From positions 37,478 to 101,477 of the forward strand of contig JANNDY010000012.1 of NCBI GenBank assembly GCA_031378345.1: a stretch of 64,000 nt of DNA, read 5' to 3'. Position 1 is the stretch's first letter; the number at the start of each line of letters is the position of its first letter. Under the pieces are notes generated by a model that saw nothing but the letters and a program-made list of their open reading frames with translations, searched no databases and was not told the origin of the DNA. This DNA comes from Emticicia sp031378345. GTDB taxonomy: Bacteria; Bacteroidota; Bacteroidia; Cytophagales; Spirosomataceae. Below are positions 35,001 to 42,740 of the stretch, one piece after another. Both the position numbers and the translations under genes were made by a program.

Positions 35001-37417
35001 ATAGACCATCCATCTGCTATCAAATGATGAATCGTTAGTAAAAACAAAGATTTTCTGTCATCAACATGAATCACAAGCCCATGGATTAGGTTTCCTTCTT
35101 CAAGATTAAAGTAGGTATTTGCTTCCTTATCAATTATCTGATTTATACGAATAGCATCGGTTTCTGTAACTATTTGTAAGTTAAATGCCGTTTCTTCGTG
35201 ATTTCTCACGTACTGAAAAACTTCGCCTGATTTTTCGATAAAGGCAGTACGAAGTATTTCATGCCGCTCAACTGATTTTAAAATTGCTTTTTCAAGTAAT
35301 TCAGTATCAATTGATTGTGGTATTTCATAGCCTACCGAAATATTATAGGCCGAAGTAGCTTGCTTTTTTTGCAACATCCAAAGACGGTGCTGTGCTGCGG
35401 TAGGTGAATAATATTGTTGCTGTGGTGCTTTTTCTATTACCAATGCTTGATTGCTTATCTCAGCATTAATGATGGTGTCTTTTAAAGAAAAAAGATTTTC
35501 AGCACGCAGGATTTCTTGAACCGAAATGTTAGAGCCAAAACGTGCATTGATTTTATTAACCAATTGCATTATTTTTAGGCTATTCAGCTCTAATTCATAA
35601 ATATTTTTTTCGCCAAAAAATGCTTTGCCTGTTTCGTTTTTCCAAAATCTTTCAAAGTCATTATTATCGTCATTTTCTGCCGATAATCTTTCTATTTCCT
35701 GCAAATCATTGTCGTATTCGCCGTTTAGGTATGCCTCAATAAACTGAAAACGTTGGATTTTCCCACTCGTGGTTTTAAAAACTTTGCGGGTTGGAATTAC
35801 CTTATCAATCGTCAGACCTATTTCGTCTGCAATTATATTTCTTAGAGGATTGATAAGATTCACGAAGCCAATCATCTTTTGCTTGTTCCAAACGAATAGT
35901 AGCACTTCTTCACGATTTAAACTCTCACTCCAAAGGCTTGAAGCAACGACTTTTCCCAACTCCACCCCTTCAATTTTCTGAGCAATGCTTTCTATATCGT
36001 GTGGATAATAGTTCTGCCCGCTTGAAATTATCACTTCTTTTGCTCTTCCAGTAATGATAAGTTTTCCATTTTGTAAGAAACCTAAATCTCCAGTACGAAC
36101 CCAACCATCAGTAGTCAATAACTTATCGGTTGCTTCTTTGAAATTATAATATCCACTCGTTACGTTTTTTCCTTTTATCTGGATATTCCCAACAATACCA
36201 TCTGCCAATGCTTTATCATTCCAGTCACTTATCCGAACAAATGTTTGTTCAATCTGATAGCCAACTTCAACAAAACTAACGGCATTGTCTTGAGTGCTAT
36301 CAAGCAAAAACTCTATTTGATTACCAATATTCAATGATTTTCGGTTGATAATATAGCTTTTCAATGGACTCTTAGGGTCTGGTAAAGTAACCGCAACTGA
36401 GGCTTCGGCCAATCCATAACCAGGAAAAATCGCATTTTTATCTAAGCCATATTTACCTAACTCGGTAGTAAAAGCATCGCAAACCTTTACCGAAATCGGC
36501 TCGGCACCGTTGTAGATACATTTAATAGCCGATAAATCCCAAGTTGATTTCTCTTGCTTGTTTAATGCCGACAAAAAATATTGCAGACCAAAATTAGGTG
36601 AATATAAGTAATTTACGTGATGTTCGTTCGCTTTTTCAATCCACAAGATGGGCGTGCGGATGAATAATGATGTAGGCATAATAAACTGATTGATACCTGA
36701 TACCAACGAACTAAAATGAAAACAGATTAGACCCATATCGTGCGTAAGGGGCATCCAGCTAAGGGTTGAGTCATTGACCTCAATTCCTGAGCGTTCGATT
36801 ATACTCGTGGCATTAGCCATTAGGTTTTCATGGGTTAACATTACGCCCTTTGGCATACCTGTTGAACCCGAAGAAAACTGAATGTAAGCAATATCAGCAG
36901 GGTTTACTTCTGCTATTAAACCTTCATGATGTTCTTCTAAAACTTGATTTATGGTAAAATAATGCTTTTCTATATACGTAAATAAGTTTTTCTCTTTTTC
37001 GCCTTCTTCGTTGGCTGTTTTTTCTAAGCGTTCAAAATGCTCTTCCGAACAAACCAAATACGGGTTTTTCAGAAACGAAAGCACTTTAAATACTTTATTC
37101 TTTTGCTCAGCCTGACTACCAAGCGACAAAGGCACTGCTATAAACTTACCCAATAAACACGCCCAAAAAACTATCAAAAACTCCTTACTATCTTCTATTT
37201 GAATCATTACTTCGTCGCCCTCGTTTACACCATTTATCTGAAGATTATGAAGAGCATAACAGGCTTTTCCAAACAAATCTTTGTATGAAATAAATTCTTC
37301 ATTACTGATACCTCTAATCACAGTGATTCCATTATTGCTGTTGTTTTTCAAACGCAATAAGGCACCATTGAGTGTTGGTATCAAACATAGAGAATCGTAT
37401 GAAAGAAGATTTTTCAT
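26078..37417 (-). CDS. Lipopeptide-initiating NRPS: FAAL-ACP-(C-A-PCP)x3
   Basis: A 3779-aa first synthase. Residues 1 to about 570 are a fatty acyl-AMP ligase (FSSGSTGMPKGV, WMPLTHDMGL, FPGYGLAEAS, RTGDLGF), which loads a fatty acid on the adjoining ACP (S613 in LELNSLKI). Three C-A-PCP modules follow with C motifs HHLIADGWS, HHIIADDWS and HHIIADGWS. A-domain codes read by eye are DTESIGTVCK (unassigned; Glu at the third position recalls basic-residue codes), DLYNNALTYK (Ala/Gly type) and DAFWLGGTFK (Val type). Carriers show GGNSIKAT, GGNSLKAT and GGHSLSAT. The protein ends in a short acidic-hydrophobic tail (ETLVEEIIL) that could bind the TubC domain of the next protein. It starts 38 bases after the KMO gene. 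The acyl chain length is unknown. Confidence 0.95.
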   Translation of the reverse strand: MKNLLSYDSLCLIPTLNGALLRLKNNSNNGITVIRGISNEEFISYKDLFGKACYALHNLQINGVNEGDEVMIQIEDSKEFLIVFWACLLGKFIAVPLSLGSQAEQKNKVFKVLSFLKNPYLVCSEEHFERLEKTANEEGEKEKNLFTYIEKHYFTINQVLEEHHEGLIAEVNPADIAYIQFSSGSTGMPKGVMLTHENLMANATSIIERSGIEVNDSTLSWMPLTHDMGLICFHFSSLVSGINQFIMPTSLFIRTPILWIEKANEHHVNYLYSPNFGLQYFLSALNKQEKSTWDLSAIKCIYNGAEPISVKVCDAFTTELGKYGLDKNAIFPGYGLAEASVAVTLPDPKSPLKSYIINRKSLNIGNQIEFLLDSTQDNAVSFVEVGYQIEQTFVRISDWNDKALADGIVGNIQIKGKNVTSGYYNFKEATDKLLTTDGWVRTGDLGFLQNGKLIITGRAKEVIISSGQNYYPHDIESIAQKIEGVELGKVVASSLWSESLNREEVLLFVWNKQKMIGFVNLINPLRNIIADEIGLTIDKVIPTRKVFKTTSGKIQRFQFIEAYLNGEYDNDLQEIERLSAENDDNNDFERFWKNETGKAFFGEKNIYELELNSLKIMQLVNKINARFGSNISVQEILRAENLFSLKDTIINAEISNQALVIEKAPQQQYYSPTAAQHRLWMLQKKQATSAYNISVGYEIPQSIDTELLEKAILKSVERHEILRTAFIEKSGEVFQYVRNHEETAFNLQIVTETDAIRINQIIDKEANTYFNLEEGNLIHGLVIHVDDRKSLFLLTIHHLIADGWSIGVLLNEISQFYDSKALRSPKSLNIQYKDYSHWLHQKPSNEASLDFWKEKLSGELPVLSFPSKAGRKAIRSNKAQTLHFNLSKDTADTLKGFSKKHNVTPFVTMLSLVKLALHRYTDQEDIIIGTDNANRQMVETQPLMGYFLNTICIRTKFSADDSFDLFLKKIKTQVLEAFEHQDVSFEQILDEIKPIVDSSHSPIFDALVVYQNFDEIEFLSANQTKLFEPAIKETIVDLHFEISESTDGIKIILRYNADLYDEKLMQDFGQHFKQLTALVLESPTLHLCEYDYLLDSEKNTIDSFASEQITQTERHIVQLMEDSVKKHTNRIALNDKITIWTYTQLWDAVSQIASNIQLETEERVGIMMPRNVWSVASILGILKAGGAYVPLDLELPIERLKFIIEDAAISKILTLENTTNGFDIKGVELINVENLEAKAFESNEISTNQLAYILYTSGSTGTPKGVEIEHHSLADYVNTFSEYFDIKSDDVVIQQSSLSFDTSIEEIFPVLLAGGEVRIIKLGGKDIDSIVTEAINGATILSTTPLVLEQLNQEDRFIDSKIRTVISGGDTLSYSQIDRIVEQIRVVNTYGPTETTVCVTYGEVSKGSNKITIGKPIRNRVMKIVNRAGKTQPVGVFGEIVIGGTGVARGYRNNKTQTEKQFFNDKETNERYYRSGDFGRWTANGEIEFLGRKDAQLKIRGYRVEIDDIEKNLQSLLGVKSVAVIAKELNTSPYLVAFYTGSISEKELRCSVSQKLPFYMIPQYIVNISEMPVTITGKIDRIYLQSQPISIEIEQNTETLSPFEQAVAEIWQEVIGVKRSISLSDNFFELGGNSIKATKILQLISTKLHVKAEISDLFQYSILADFTEKISKNIHLTEAPILPILLQSDYELSSAQNRMWLLNELCPNSAAYNIAFACDIKGILDEEVFEDAWLNVIRRHESLRTVFIKHESQPRQIILPIEEVNFQVKWFDTIEQEIEDCIWSMAHQCFDLSKAPLVAVNMYCLGINQYVLSVVIHHIIADDWSVGKILNEVITYYNNTVDTQNFVLPALHIQYKDYASWQKEILRTGLIENQAIYWQKQLEGEIPKLELPLDYARSATKSHIGESVSITIDEGLSQQLSGFAQDHAMSEYMVWLAALNILLYKYTNQNDFIVGCPVAGRSHDDLENQIGFFVNTLPIRTQIEGKWDTNKLLGYIKQMVSEALSNQDYPFDELVNTLELERDLSRGTLFDVMLTMQNASSELENLSIHDVAIKKHNTNFSFNKFDWDFEIRPYQNKRIITVNFDKSLFKLEKMQGVLKHFINILKSLTTHNQSIEQVGMLSQNETQQLLTWSEKQKEIFNSDASIVDLISAAINKYSHQQAISDNKQSLTYIQVSETSDRIAGQLLAASISAEECVGIFLPRSVHTLTSVIGVMKAGGAYVPLDINYPIDRLKYIINDAKISFIVVEKAGASQILGISHLKEIVINQNLTDKYSLPVIEAKQLAYVLYTSGSTGNPKGVEIEHRNTVAFLEWCTEEFKNVNFDQSLAVTSLNFDLSVYEFFFPLLVGKPIHVLESGLDLVDYLPANQSKKHLINTVPSVVETLLKSEVDLSSVSVLNMAGEPIGKYVYERLDYQKTEVRNLYGPTEDTTYSTGFYIKDAATARKIGQSKKYSQAYILGAGNQLSPVGVLGEICLSGAGLARGYRFNETLTNEKFTTHFLYQDQKMYRTGDLGYWDTDGNITCVGRIDNQVKLRGYRIELSEIEKKIEAFAGIVQAFVIVVGTESQKQLVAFYESENEVESALKTYLHSSLPIWMIPDLLVKTNKFPQTPNGKVDKKKLHKLIPENKENTNNIEELSPIEVTIKEIWQSVLSLTDVSIHDNFFLLGGNSLKATQIIAKLRKQWSEDIPLRLIFLYPTISQLAEALADYTNHSFNDREGLVPTDKKEFYPLSTAQRRVWFAHEISEQANVYNMPFRTDILGNLDTVIFAEAWNDFIKRHDSTRTNFVLNEGEPFQKVINFDESLSICEFSENQSDNLDEAINEFLLRPFNLLTDNLIRVKIWKQHDEKSTFAVVLHHIIADGWSLGVLMNEVMNEYNQKLNSTQSVSLPALEIQYKDFVAWEAKLRKSEQWQKSRRYWLELFQDELPTLDLVANTKRANARKTATIRQTQQLDLQLSEEIRQAARKANVTNYHVFLASFNAFLYRFTNQSDIIIGCAAAGREDALLENQVGLYVNTLPIRTKIGNNQTFDEILSETRHNVTEAYSNQIYGFDELLNEIGLVHQINRSPIFDIMFTIEDTSWSFDNFKNKITGIIFDKTEVLLTKPKYDLEINITEIDGIFVLSVLYDSGLFDKKYIHHFFSSYNNILSSVVENPNQKIAEIKYLTGSEQQKLFEWGNINNEENAEQNLIALFKKQVEATPDKIAVRDENNALSYQELDALSTNLANNLTCTYGTANEERIGIYLKRDIFTIVSIVGILKAGAVYVPIDIDLPETRVKYMIEDSSINYLIVDKNTQQNAANYNVKTLIISEILESNINQEATSYCIKPNQLAYIMYTSGTTGNPKGVMIEHNGIIRLVKDADYVVLNEKSRLLMTGAISFDASTFEIWGMLLNGGELGITSKETLLDTEALKNKIIDWKINTIWMTASWFNQIVDDSISVFESLDYLLVGGDRLSPAHINQLRKATPSICIINGYGPTENTTFSLCHSINEFYEENVPIGKPINGSTVMILDKNLSLMPVGAKGEIYVGGRGLARGYQNNERLTFEKFIQNPFNKAQRLYRTGDFGRWNLDGTVSFEGRIDEQVKIRGFRIEISEIENTISKVEGIKQVAVIVKQKASGEKFLVAFYVSQSKISESSIKAFLRQNLPIYSLPEQFIQLPQFPLNNNGKTDIKALQAIDIKQSELTFEMPTNEIETKISSIWQALLDKSQIGINENFFEIGGHSLSATKLVSQISKELGVALSVSKVFQKPTIHDLALEVGAISLVATHKNNVETLVEEIIL

Positions 37418-37455
37418 AGATAAATTTTAGAGTAGGAGTATATAAAATAGGGAAC

Positions 37456-38886
37456 TTACGCTTCTATTAAATCAGCATAGGGTTGTTTTTGTGTACCGAA
37501 CATGGCCTCGTAGTTTAGCTCCTGCCAGATGTCTTCAATGTTTGGAACTTTCATCAATCGCTGCATAAACTCATCTTGCTCTTGACTGATATTCAATACA
37601 TCGCTGTAAGGCACGCCACTAAATGATACTAAGCTATACAGGGGAGTCCAGAGTTCGGGGTGGTTTTTGTTGATATAAGCCTCTATTTGTTTTCTCAACA
37701 AAAACTTTGGGTCAGCTACTTTATCGCTCATTTCAATAAAATTTTGAAGCGATAGCTCATAAATAGCATCTGAGTTGGCTTTTCTTGCCTTAAAAAAGTT
37801 TGTCAATATTCCTCCCCAATTTAGATGCTGGTTTTCTTCGAGCAATTCGCTTAATGCTAAACAATCCTCAAATCCTGCATTCATTCCTTGTCCGTAGAAT
37901 GGAACGACTGCATGAGCGGAGTCGCCAATGAGTGAAACAAAGTTTCGATAATGCCACGGATAACATTTGATAGCAACTATTCGGGATGTCGGATTATTAA
38001 AGAAATCTTCACAAAAATGCGGCATTAAATCAATTAAATCAGGAAAAAACTTCTCAAAGAATGCTCGTACATCGGTTTCATTTTTAAGCGTATCGAAAGA
38101 GTTTTCACCCTCCTGTGCTAAAAATAAAGTACAAGTAAAGCTTCCATCAAGATTAGGTAATGCGATGAGCATGAAATCTTTGCGGGGCCAAATATGCAAT
38201 GATTGATGGTCGATTTTCCAAGTACCATCTTCATTCGGTCGGATAGATAATTCTTTGTATCGTTGTTCGAGAGTTAATTCTTTGGCATTAAAAAGCAGTT
38301 TTTCTTGCATTTTTTGTCTTACAACCGAAAAAACACCATCAGAACCCAAAATGACGTTTGGTTGAATTTCGGTTTCGACTTCCGATTCATCCATGACCTT
38401 ACATTTTTTCGATTCAAAATCAATATCACTTACTTTGTGGTTGAAATAAAACTGCACTTCTGAGAACTGCTCGGCTGCATCAATAATGATTTCATTAAGT
38501 TTATTTCTCGGTACTGAATAAATGGCTTCATCATCTTTACCGTATGGCTGATATACCACGCTACCATCGACTTTATGAATTTGACGCCCATACATTGGTA
38601 AAACTATCTCAGAAACCTCCTTTTCTAATCCTACAATTTTTAGCATCTGCCATCCTCGATAGCTCAATGCTAAATTAATAGAACGATGGTCTTTTGTATA
38701 AGACTTTCGTAAGTCGTTTCGCTTTTCGTAAACGCTGGTTTTGATTCCTTTTTTGCCAAATATCAGTGCGGTCATTGCACCGACTAATCCAGCTCCGACA
38801 ATAATGTGATTTTGTTTTTTTGAACATTCACCACATTTTTTTTGACAAAAACAAGCACTTTGATGAGTATTTTCTTTATTTTCCAT
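37456..38886 (-). CDS. kmo: Kynurenine 3-monooxygenase-like FAD enzyme
   Basis: A 476-aa flavoprotein hydroxylase that would convert L-kynurenine to 3-hydroxykynurenine using NADPH and oxygen. It shows the Rossmann motif GAGLVG (31-36), the middle LGSDGVFSVVR motif and the FAD-ribityl motif GDSAHAVVPFYGQGMNAG typical of KMO. The first 26 residues are an unusual Cys-rich extension (C12, C14, C18, C21) ahead of the FAD domain, not found in typical KMOs. It is immediately upstream of the first NRPS gene and preceded by a terminator-like hairpin. With the TDO gene in the same operon it suggests supply of (hydroxy)kynurenine to the assembly line; no kynureninase or formamidase gene is in the window. 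It could alternatively hydroxylate the finished product. Confidence 0.9.
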   Translation of the reverse strand: MENKENTHQSACFCQKKCGECSKKQNHIIVGAGLVGAMTALIFGKKGIKTSVYEKRNDLRKSYTKDHRSINLALSYRGWQMLKIVGLEKEVSEIVLPMYGRQIHKVDGSVVYQPYGKDDEAIYSVPRNKLNEIIIDAAEQFSEVQFYFNHKVSDIDFESKKCKVMDESEVETEIQPNVILGSDGVFSVVRQKMQEKLLFNAKELTLEQRYKELSIRPNEDGTWKIDHQSLHIWPRKDFMLIALPNLDGSFTCTLFLAQEGENSFDTLKNETDVRAFFEKFFPDLIDLMPHFCEDFFNNPTSRIVAIKCYPWHYRNFVSLIGDSAHAVVPFYGQGMNAGFEDCLALSELLEENQHLNWGGILTNFFKARKANSDAIYELSLQNFIEMSDKVADPKFLLRKQIEAYINKNHPELWTPLYSLVSFSGVPYSDVLNISQEQDEFMQRLMKVPNIEDIWQELNYEAMFGTQKQPYADLIEA

Positions 38887-38910
38887 GTCTATAAATTAAA
38901 GATAAGAGTG

Positions 38911-38947
38911 AAAAACACACGCCAAACTCAAGTTGGCCTGACGTGTG
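38911..38947 (-). terminator. Terminator-like hairpin inside the operon
   Basis: In the 75-base gap between the permease stop and the KMO start. On the minus strand a stem CACACG...CCAA pairs with TTGG...CGTGTG (38942-38947/38933-38936 with 38922-38925/38916-38921; five-base bulge, seven-base loop), directly followed by five T residues (38911-38915). It has the form of an intrinsic terminator between two co-directional genes of one operon, which makes sense if a NusG-type antiterminator controls read-through. Confidence 0.7.
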
Positions 38948-38961
38948 CAAAATCTACTTCT

Positions 38962-41379
38962 TTACTCGTTTCGTAAGAACTTTATGGGCTTTGAAAAAGC
39001 CACTTTCATGGTTTGATAACTTATCGTGATAGCCGTGATAATAGCGATAATAACTACTGGAAGAATAAACAACCACCAACCAACGCTGATACGGAATGTG
39101 TAATTTTTGAGCCAAGAATCAGCACCGAAATACGCTATCGGGATAGATATTAGGTTTGCGATTAATAATAATTTGAAAAACTCTTTGAAGATTAAATACA
39201 GAATCGTTGAGCTATTTGCCCCAAGAACCTTTCGGATTGACATTTCTTTCGAGCGTTGGGCAATCGTGAAGTACGACAAGCCAAATAAACCCAAACACGA
39301 AATTAAAATAGCAAGAATGGTAAAAAACCCAAAAACTTGTCCAAATTTTCTATCACTTTTATATTGTTCATTAAAGAATTCATCTAAATAAAAATATTCA
39401 AACGGATTGCCTGGAAACAAATTATCATAGATTTCTTGTACTTTGCCAAGTGCCATTTTGGTATCAACTCCATCAACTTTTAAAGAATAATAGGCACTAC
39501 CTGCATTATTCAAATAGAAAATCATTGGAACGTAGGCTTTCTTGAGTGACTGCTGATGAAAATTCTGAACAACTCCTATGACTTGATACTGTCCATAAGA
39601 TTCTATTCGCTCACCGATGGCTTCTTGTGGACTTTTGAAGCCAAGCGATTGAATAGCCGCCTTGTTTAATACAATTGATTGATTATCACTACCAAATTCT
39701 TTTGAGAAATTTCGACCTGCCAAAACTTTTACTTGAAAAGAAGGAACAAAGTCATGGTCAACCCATACCAAACTGTATGTATTTACTTCATCAACGGCCC
39801 CACCAACTCTTTTTATTTGGCCACTCACGGAGTAAGTTTCACTACCTGGAACAGCCGCAGTACCCGTAAAACTCTTGACACCTTTGATTCGGAGAGCTTC
39901 ATTCTTAAATACATTGACGTTAGAAACATAGAGTGAATCGTTTGGAATAACAGTTGGAGCCCTTACGACCAACGTATTTTCTATTTTAATTCCCAAATCT
40001 TTATTTTTCATATAATCTAACTGCCAGTATGCCGTTAGGGTGGCTGCAATCATAATTACAGATATTGAAAACTGAAAAACCACTAAAATTTTTCGTAGGC
40101 TCATTCCTCCAACTGACTGTTGGCCAGTTCCTTTTAAAACTGCTATCGGTTTAAATCCTGAAAGTATCATTGCAGGATATATTCCAGATATAATTGTTGC
40201 AACTACCCAAATAGAGATGATAATTAAAGCAAACCAAACACTGGTCATATAATTGAATGCCTGTGGGCTGCCTGAAAAGTTATTGAAGGCTGGTAAACCC
40301 AACCATACAATAAAAACAGCGATAAAGATGGCTATAAAGTTGAGAATTGCAGACTCAAATATGAATTGAATAAATAAATGCTTACGAGTAGCTCCGATGG
40401 TTTTTCTTACACCTACTTCTTTTGAACGCTCCAAGGCTCTCGCTGTTGAGATATTTACGTAGTTTATCCAAGAAATCAATAATATAAAAACACTAATCAA
40501 TAATAAAAATAATACAAATTTATTATTTCCGTTGATACCAATTTCGTTGCTAACATCTGAGTTAAGGTGAATTGAGCGTAATGGTTGAAGATTTAATACC
40601 TCTTTGGCATTTACTTTTTTCAGCTCTGTACCACGGTATTTATCAATGAATTGTCCCATTTTGTTGCTCAACAACTCTCCACTTTCGGGCGAATCAAGCA
40701 ATAAGTACGTGTAAAAATATTGTTGATTCCAGTTGCTCTCTGCTTCTTTTCCGATGATTCCATAAAGAGTTGGATATGATACCAAAAAATCAAACTTAAA
40801 ATGAGAATTACTCGGTACATCAGCACAAACCCCCTTTACGGTCATATTGATGGATTGATTACCCATTTTTACCACAATCATTTTACCAATAGGGTTTTCT
40901 TCTCCGAAATATTTAGTTGCATTCTTTTCGGTCAAAACAACCGAATTAGGGTCTTTGAGTGCAGAATTTACATCTCCTTCAAGCATCAGAAACGAGAAAA
41001 TCTTGAAGAAAGAGTTATCAACGTAGTAAATATCGTCTTCTCTAAATTTTTTCTCGTCGTAAGTGACTACGCTACTAAAATGATTCATTCTCAAAAACTC
41101 TTTTACTTGTGGGTAATTCATTTTCAATAATGGACCAACAGCAGGATATGTTGTGGCACTCTGGTATGAAACCGTACCATTTTGGTAGGTATCTTGTTGA
41201 ATTCTGAATATTTTGTCGCTATTTTCGTGATATGCGTCAAAACTACGCTCAAAAACCACGTATTGTAGAATAAGCAGAAACCCAGCCACTCCAATAGCAA
41301 CACCAAAAATATTGATGAAGGACGTAATTTTGTTTTTGAGTAAATTACGAATAGAACTGTTAAGAAAGTTTTTAAACAT
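38962..41379 (-). CDS. ABC transporter permease, MacB/FtsX type
   Basis: An 805-aa inner-membrane protein of the duplicated FtsX form common in Bacteroidota. An N-terminal membrane helix (about 18-40) is followed by a MacB-type periplasmic domain (SFDAYHENSDKIFRIQ), a first FtsX membrane domain (about 285-440, with SKEVGVRKTIGATRKHL), a second periplasmic domain, and a second FtsX domain near the C terminus (KEMSIRKVLGANSSTI). It has no ATPase of its own; the matching ATPase, adaptor and outer-membrane channel are at 45186, 45926 and 43738. Together they should form a MacAB-TolC-like exporter for the lipopeptide. The order is unusual because TolC, TDO and peptidase genes separate the permease from its ATPase. 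Confidence 0.92.
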   Translation of the reverse strand: MFKNFLNSSIRNLLKNKITSFINIFGVAIGVAGFLLILQYVVFERSFDAYHENSDKIFRIQQDTYQNGTVSYQSATTYPAVGPLLKMNYPQVKEFLRMNHFSSVVTYDEKKFREDDIYYVDNSFFKIFSFLMLEGDVNSALKDPNSVVLTEKNATKYFGEENPIGKMIVVKMGNQSINMTVKGVCADVPSNSHFKFDFLVSYPTLYGIIGKEAESNWNQQYFYTYLLLDSPESGELLSNKMGQFIDKYRGTELKKVNAKEVLNLQPLRSIHLNSDVSNEIGINGNNKFVLFLLLISVFILLISWINYVNISTARALERSKEVGVRKTIGATRKHLFIQFIFESAILNFIAIFIAVFIVWLGLPAFNNFSGSPQAFNYMTSVWFALIIISIWVVATIISGIYPAMILSGFKPIAVLKGTGQQSVGGMSLRKILVVFQFSISVIMIAATLTAYWQLDYMKNKDLGIKIENTLVVRAPTVIPNDSLYVSNVNVFKNEALRIKGVKSFTGTAAVPGSETYSVSGQIKRVGGAVDEVNTYSLVWVDHDFVPSFQVKVLAGRNFSKEFGSDNQSIVLNKAAIQSLGFKSPQEAIGERIESYGQYQVIGVVQNFHQQSLKKAYVPMIFYLNNAGSAYYSLKVDGVDTKMALGKVQEIYDNLFPGNPFEYFYLDEFFNEQYKSDRKFGQVFGFFTILAILISCLGLFGLSYFTIAQRSKEMSIRKVLGANSSTILYLIFKEFFKLLLIANLISIPIAYFGADSWLKNYTFRISVGWWLFILPVVIIAIITAITISYQTMKVAFSKPIKFLRNE

Positions 41380-41411
41380 GACAGTAAATGTTTATTTATT
41401 GAATAAAAAGC

Positions 41412-42728
41412 TTAGTTTGACTGAGGGGCAGCGTTTAGCTCAATCTTTATTTGAGTTGAATGTTGAATTTCGGCGAGTTCGGCAATGATAGCAATCGTCG
41501 CTTTTACAATTTCTGATATAAAGCGATAGTTGACACCTTCAAGGGTATCTTCGGGCGTATTTAATTTGGGGTTACGAGTCTCGCCACCGTCTCCGATATG
41601 AATGGCCTTAAAATTAGCTTTCCAAAATGGTGCGTGGTCGCTCGAAGCTAAAGTTGGTGTAAATTCTCCATTTTCAAGAGCCACCAACGATGCAACTTTC
41701 AGCGTTGGTAAATATTGCTCTGACTTTTCCTTAAAATTAATGCCTAAGGCTTCGGAGGCTTGATTTGAGGTACACACCACAAAGTTACCTTTGTAAGAAT
41801 CTTTGGCTACCATTTCGGCAACATCAGGAAACAAGGCATCAAATCCTTGAGGTATCATCTGAGTGTTTGGTAAATCAGAAAATGAACCAATCATATCAAA
41901 ATTCACCATTCCCTCTATTTGCTTTTTCTGTTCTAAGGCATCATTTACAAAATATTTGCTACCAAGAAAACCGATTTCCTCACAGTCAAAACCTGCAAAT
42001 AGAATTTGATGGTTAAAATTATAATCCGATAATATGTGCATCACTTCGAGCAAGCCTGCCAAACCAGTTGCGTTGTCATCGCCACCAGGGCTATCTTTTG
42101 CAGCATCCATGTGAGCTCCAACAACAAATATTTTTTTGCTTTCGCTATTTGCATCTTTGCTCGAAACCACGTTCTCTCCTTTTATTTTTTCCCATTTAAA
42201 ACTTTGCCTTTCTACCTTTAATTGATGCTGAGCAAATTGGGTATTTACGAGGCTTCTGACTTCTGCCAAGTGCTGATTTCCTTTGGGCGTTTGGCAGTCT
42301 CGGAATCCGTATATTTTTTTTACGTTGTCTTCAATTCGGTTTATGTTCACACTCTGCAATAAGTCATTTACTGATTGTCGTTGGTAATCATCAGCCGAAA
42401 CAATGACTTCTGAAACCTTGGTAAACGATTGATTATCAGTATAATTCCAAATTATTTTTTTGTTTTTTCCAGTCGTAATCCCTCCAATATCGCCAGTAGC
42501 ATCTAATATTTTGGTCTTTACTTGATTTTTGTCCATCGAAAATAGCTGAATATTTACCTCGCTATCTTCTTTGTCTGCAACATCAAAGTTTATCAAGATT
42601 TCTTTCTTAGCCACATCGTGAGTGGTTTTCCAATTTGTAATAATTGGTAATTGATTTTGTGCCTGTGTTTGTATTGAAATAAATAATAACCAACAGGTAA
42701 CGATGATGATTTTGTATAGCTTTTTCAT
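41412..42728 (-). CDS. Secreted M28-family zinc aminopeptidase-like protein
   Basis: A 438-aa protein with an N-terminal signal peptide (hydrophobic core about 7-19, cleavage probably after TQAQ near residue 24). After a 100-residue beta-rich region of unknown role comes the M28 fold with zinc-site motifs GAHMD (H206), GGDDNATG, FDCEEIGFLGS, NFDMIG and SSDHAPFW. It should cleave N-terminal residues or a short peptide outside the cytoplasm. Its place between TDO and the permease within the operon suggests a job in maturation of the exported product, such as removing a pro-part, or in self-protection. Both are inference. Spacing to neighbours is 12 and 32 bases. Confidence 0.88.
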   Translation of the reverse strand: MKKLYKIIIVTCWLLFISIQTQAQNQLPIITNWKTTHDVAKKEILINFDVADKEDSEVNIQLFSMDKNQVKTKILDATGDIGGITTGKNKKIIWNYTDNQSFTKVSEVIVSADDYQRQSVNDLLQSVNINRIEDNVKKIYGFRDCQTPKGNQHLAEVRSLVNTQFAQHQLKVERQSFKWEKIKGENVVSSKDANSESKKIFVVGAHMDAAKDSPGGDDNATGLAGLLEVMHILSDYNFNHQILFAGFDCEEIGFLGSKYFVNDALEQKKQIEGMVNFDMIGSFSDLPNTQMIPQGFDALFPDVAEMVAKDSYKGNFVVCTSNQASEALGINFKEKSEQYLPTLKVASLVALENGEFTPTLASSDHAPFWKANFKAIHIGDGGETRNPKLNTPEDTLEGVNYRFISEIVKATIAIIAELAEIQHSTQIKIELNAAPQSN

Positions 42729-42740
42729 AATTTCATTTAT

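Noticed and set aside
40801..41130. 109-codon plus-strand frame inside the permease gene
   Set aside because: Antisense to a well-conserved MacB-type domain; no independent start signal or family match.
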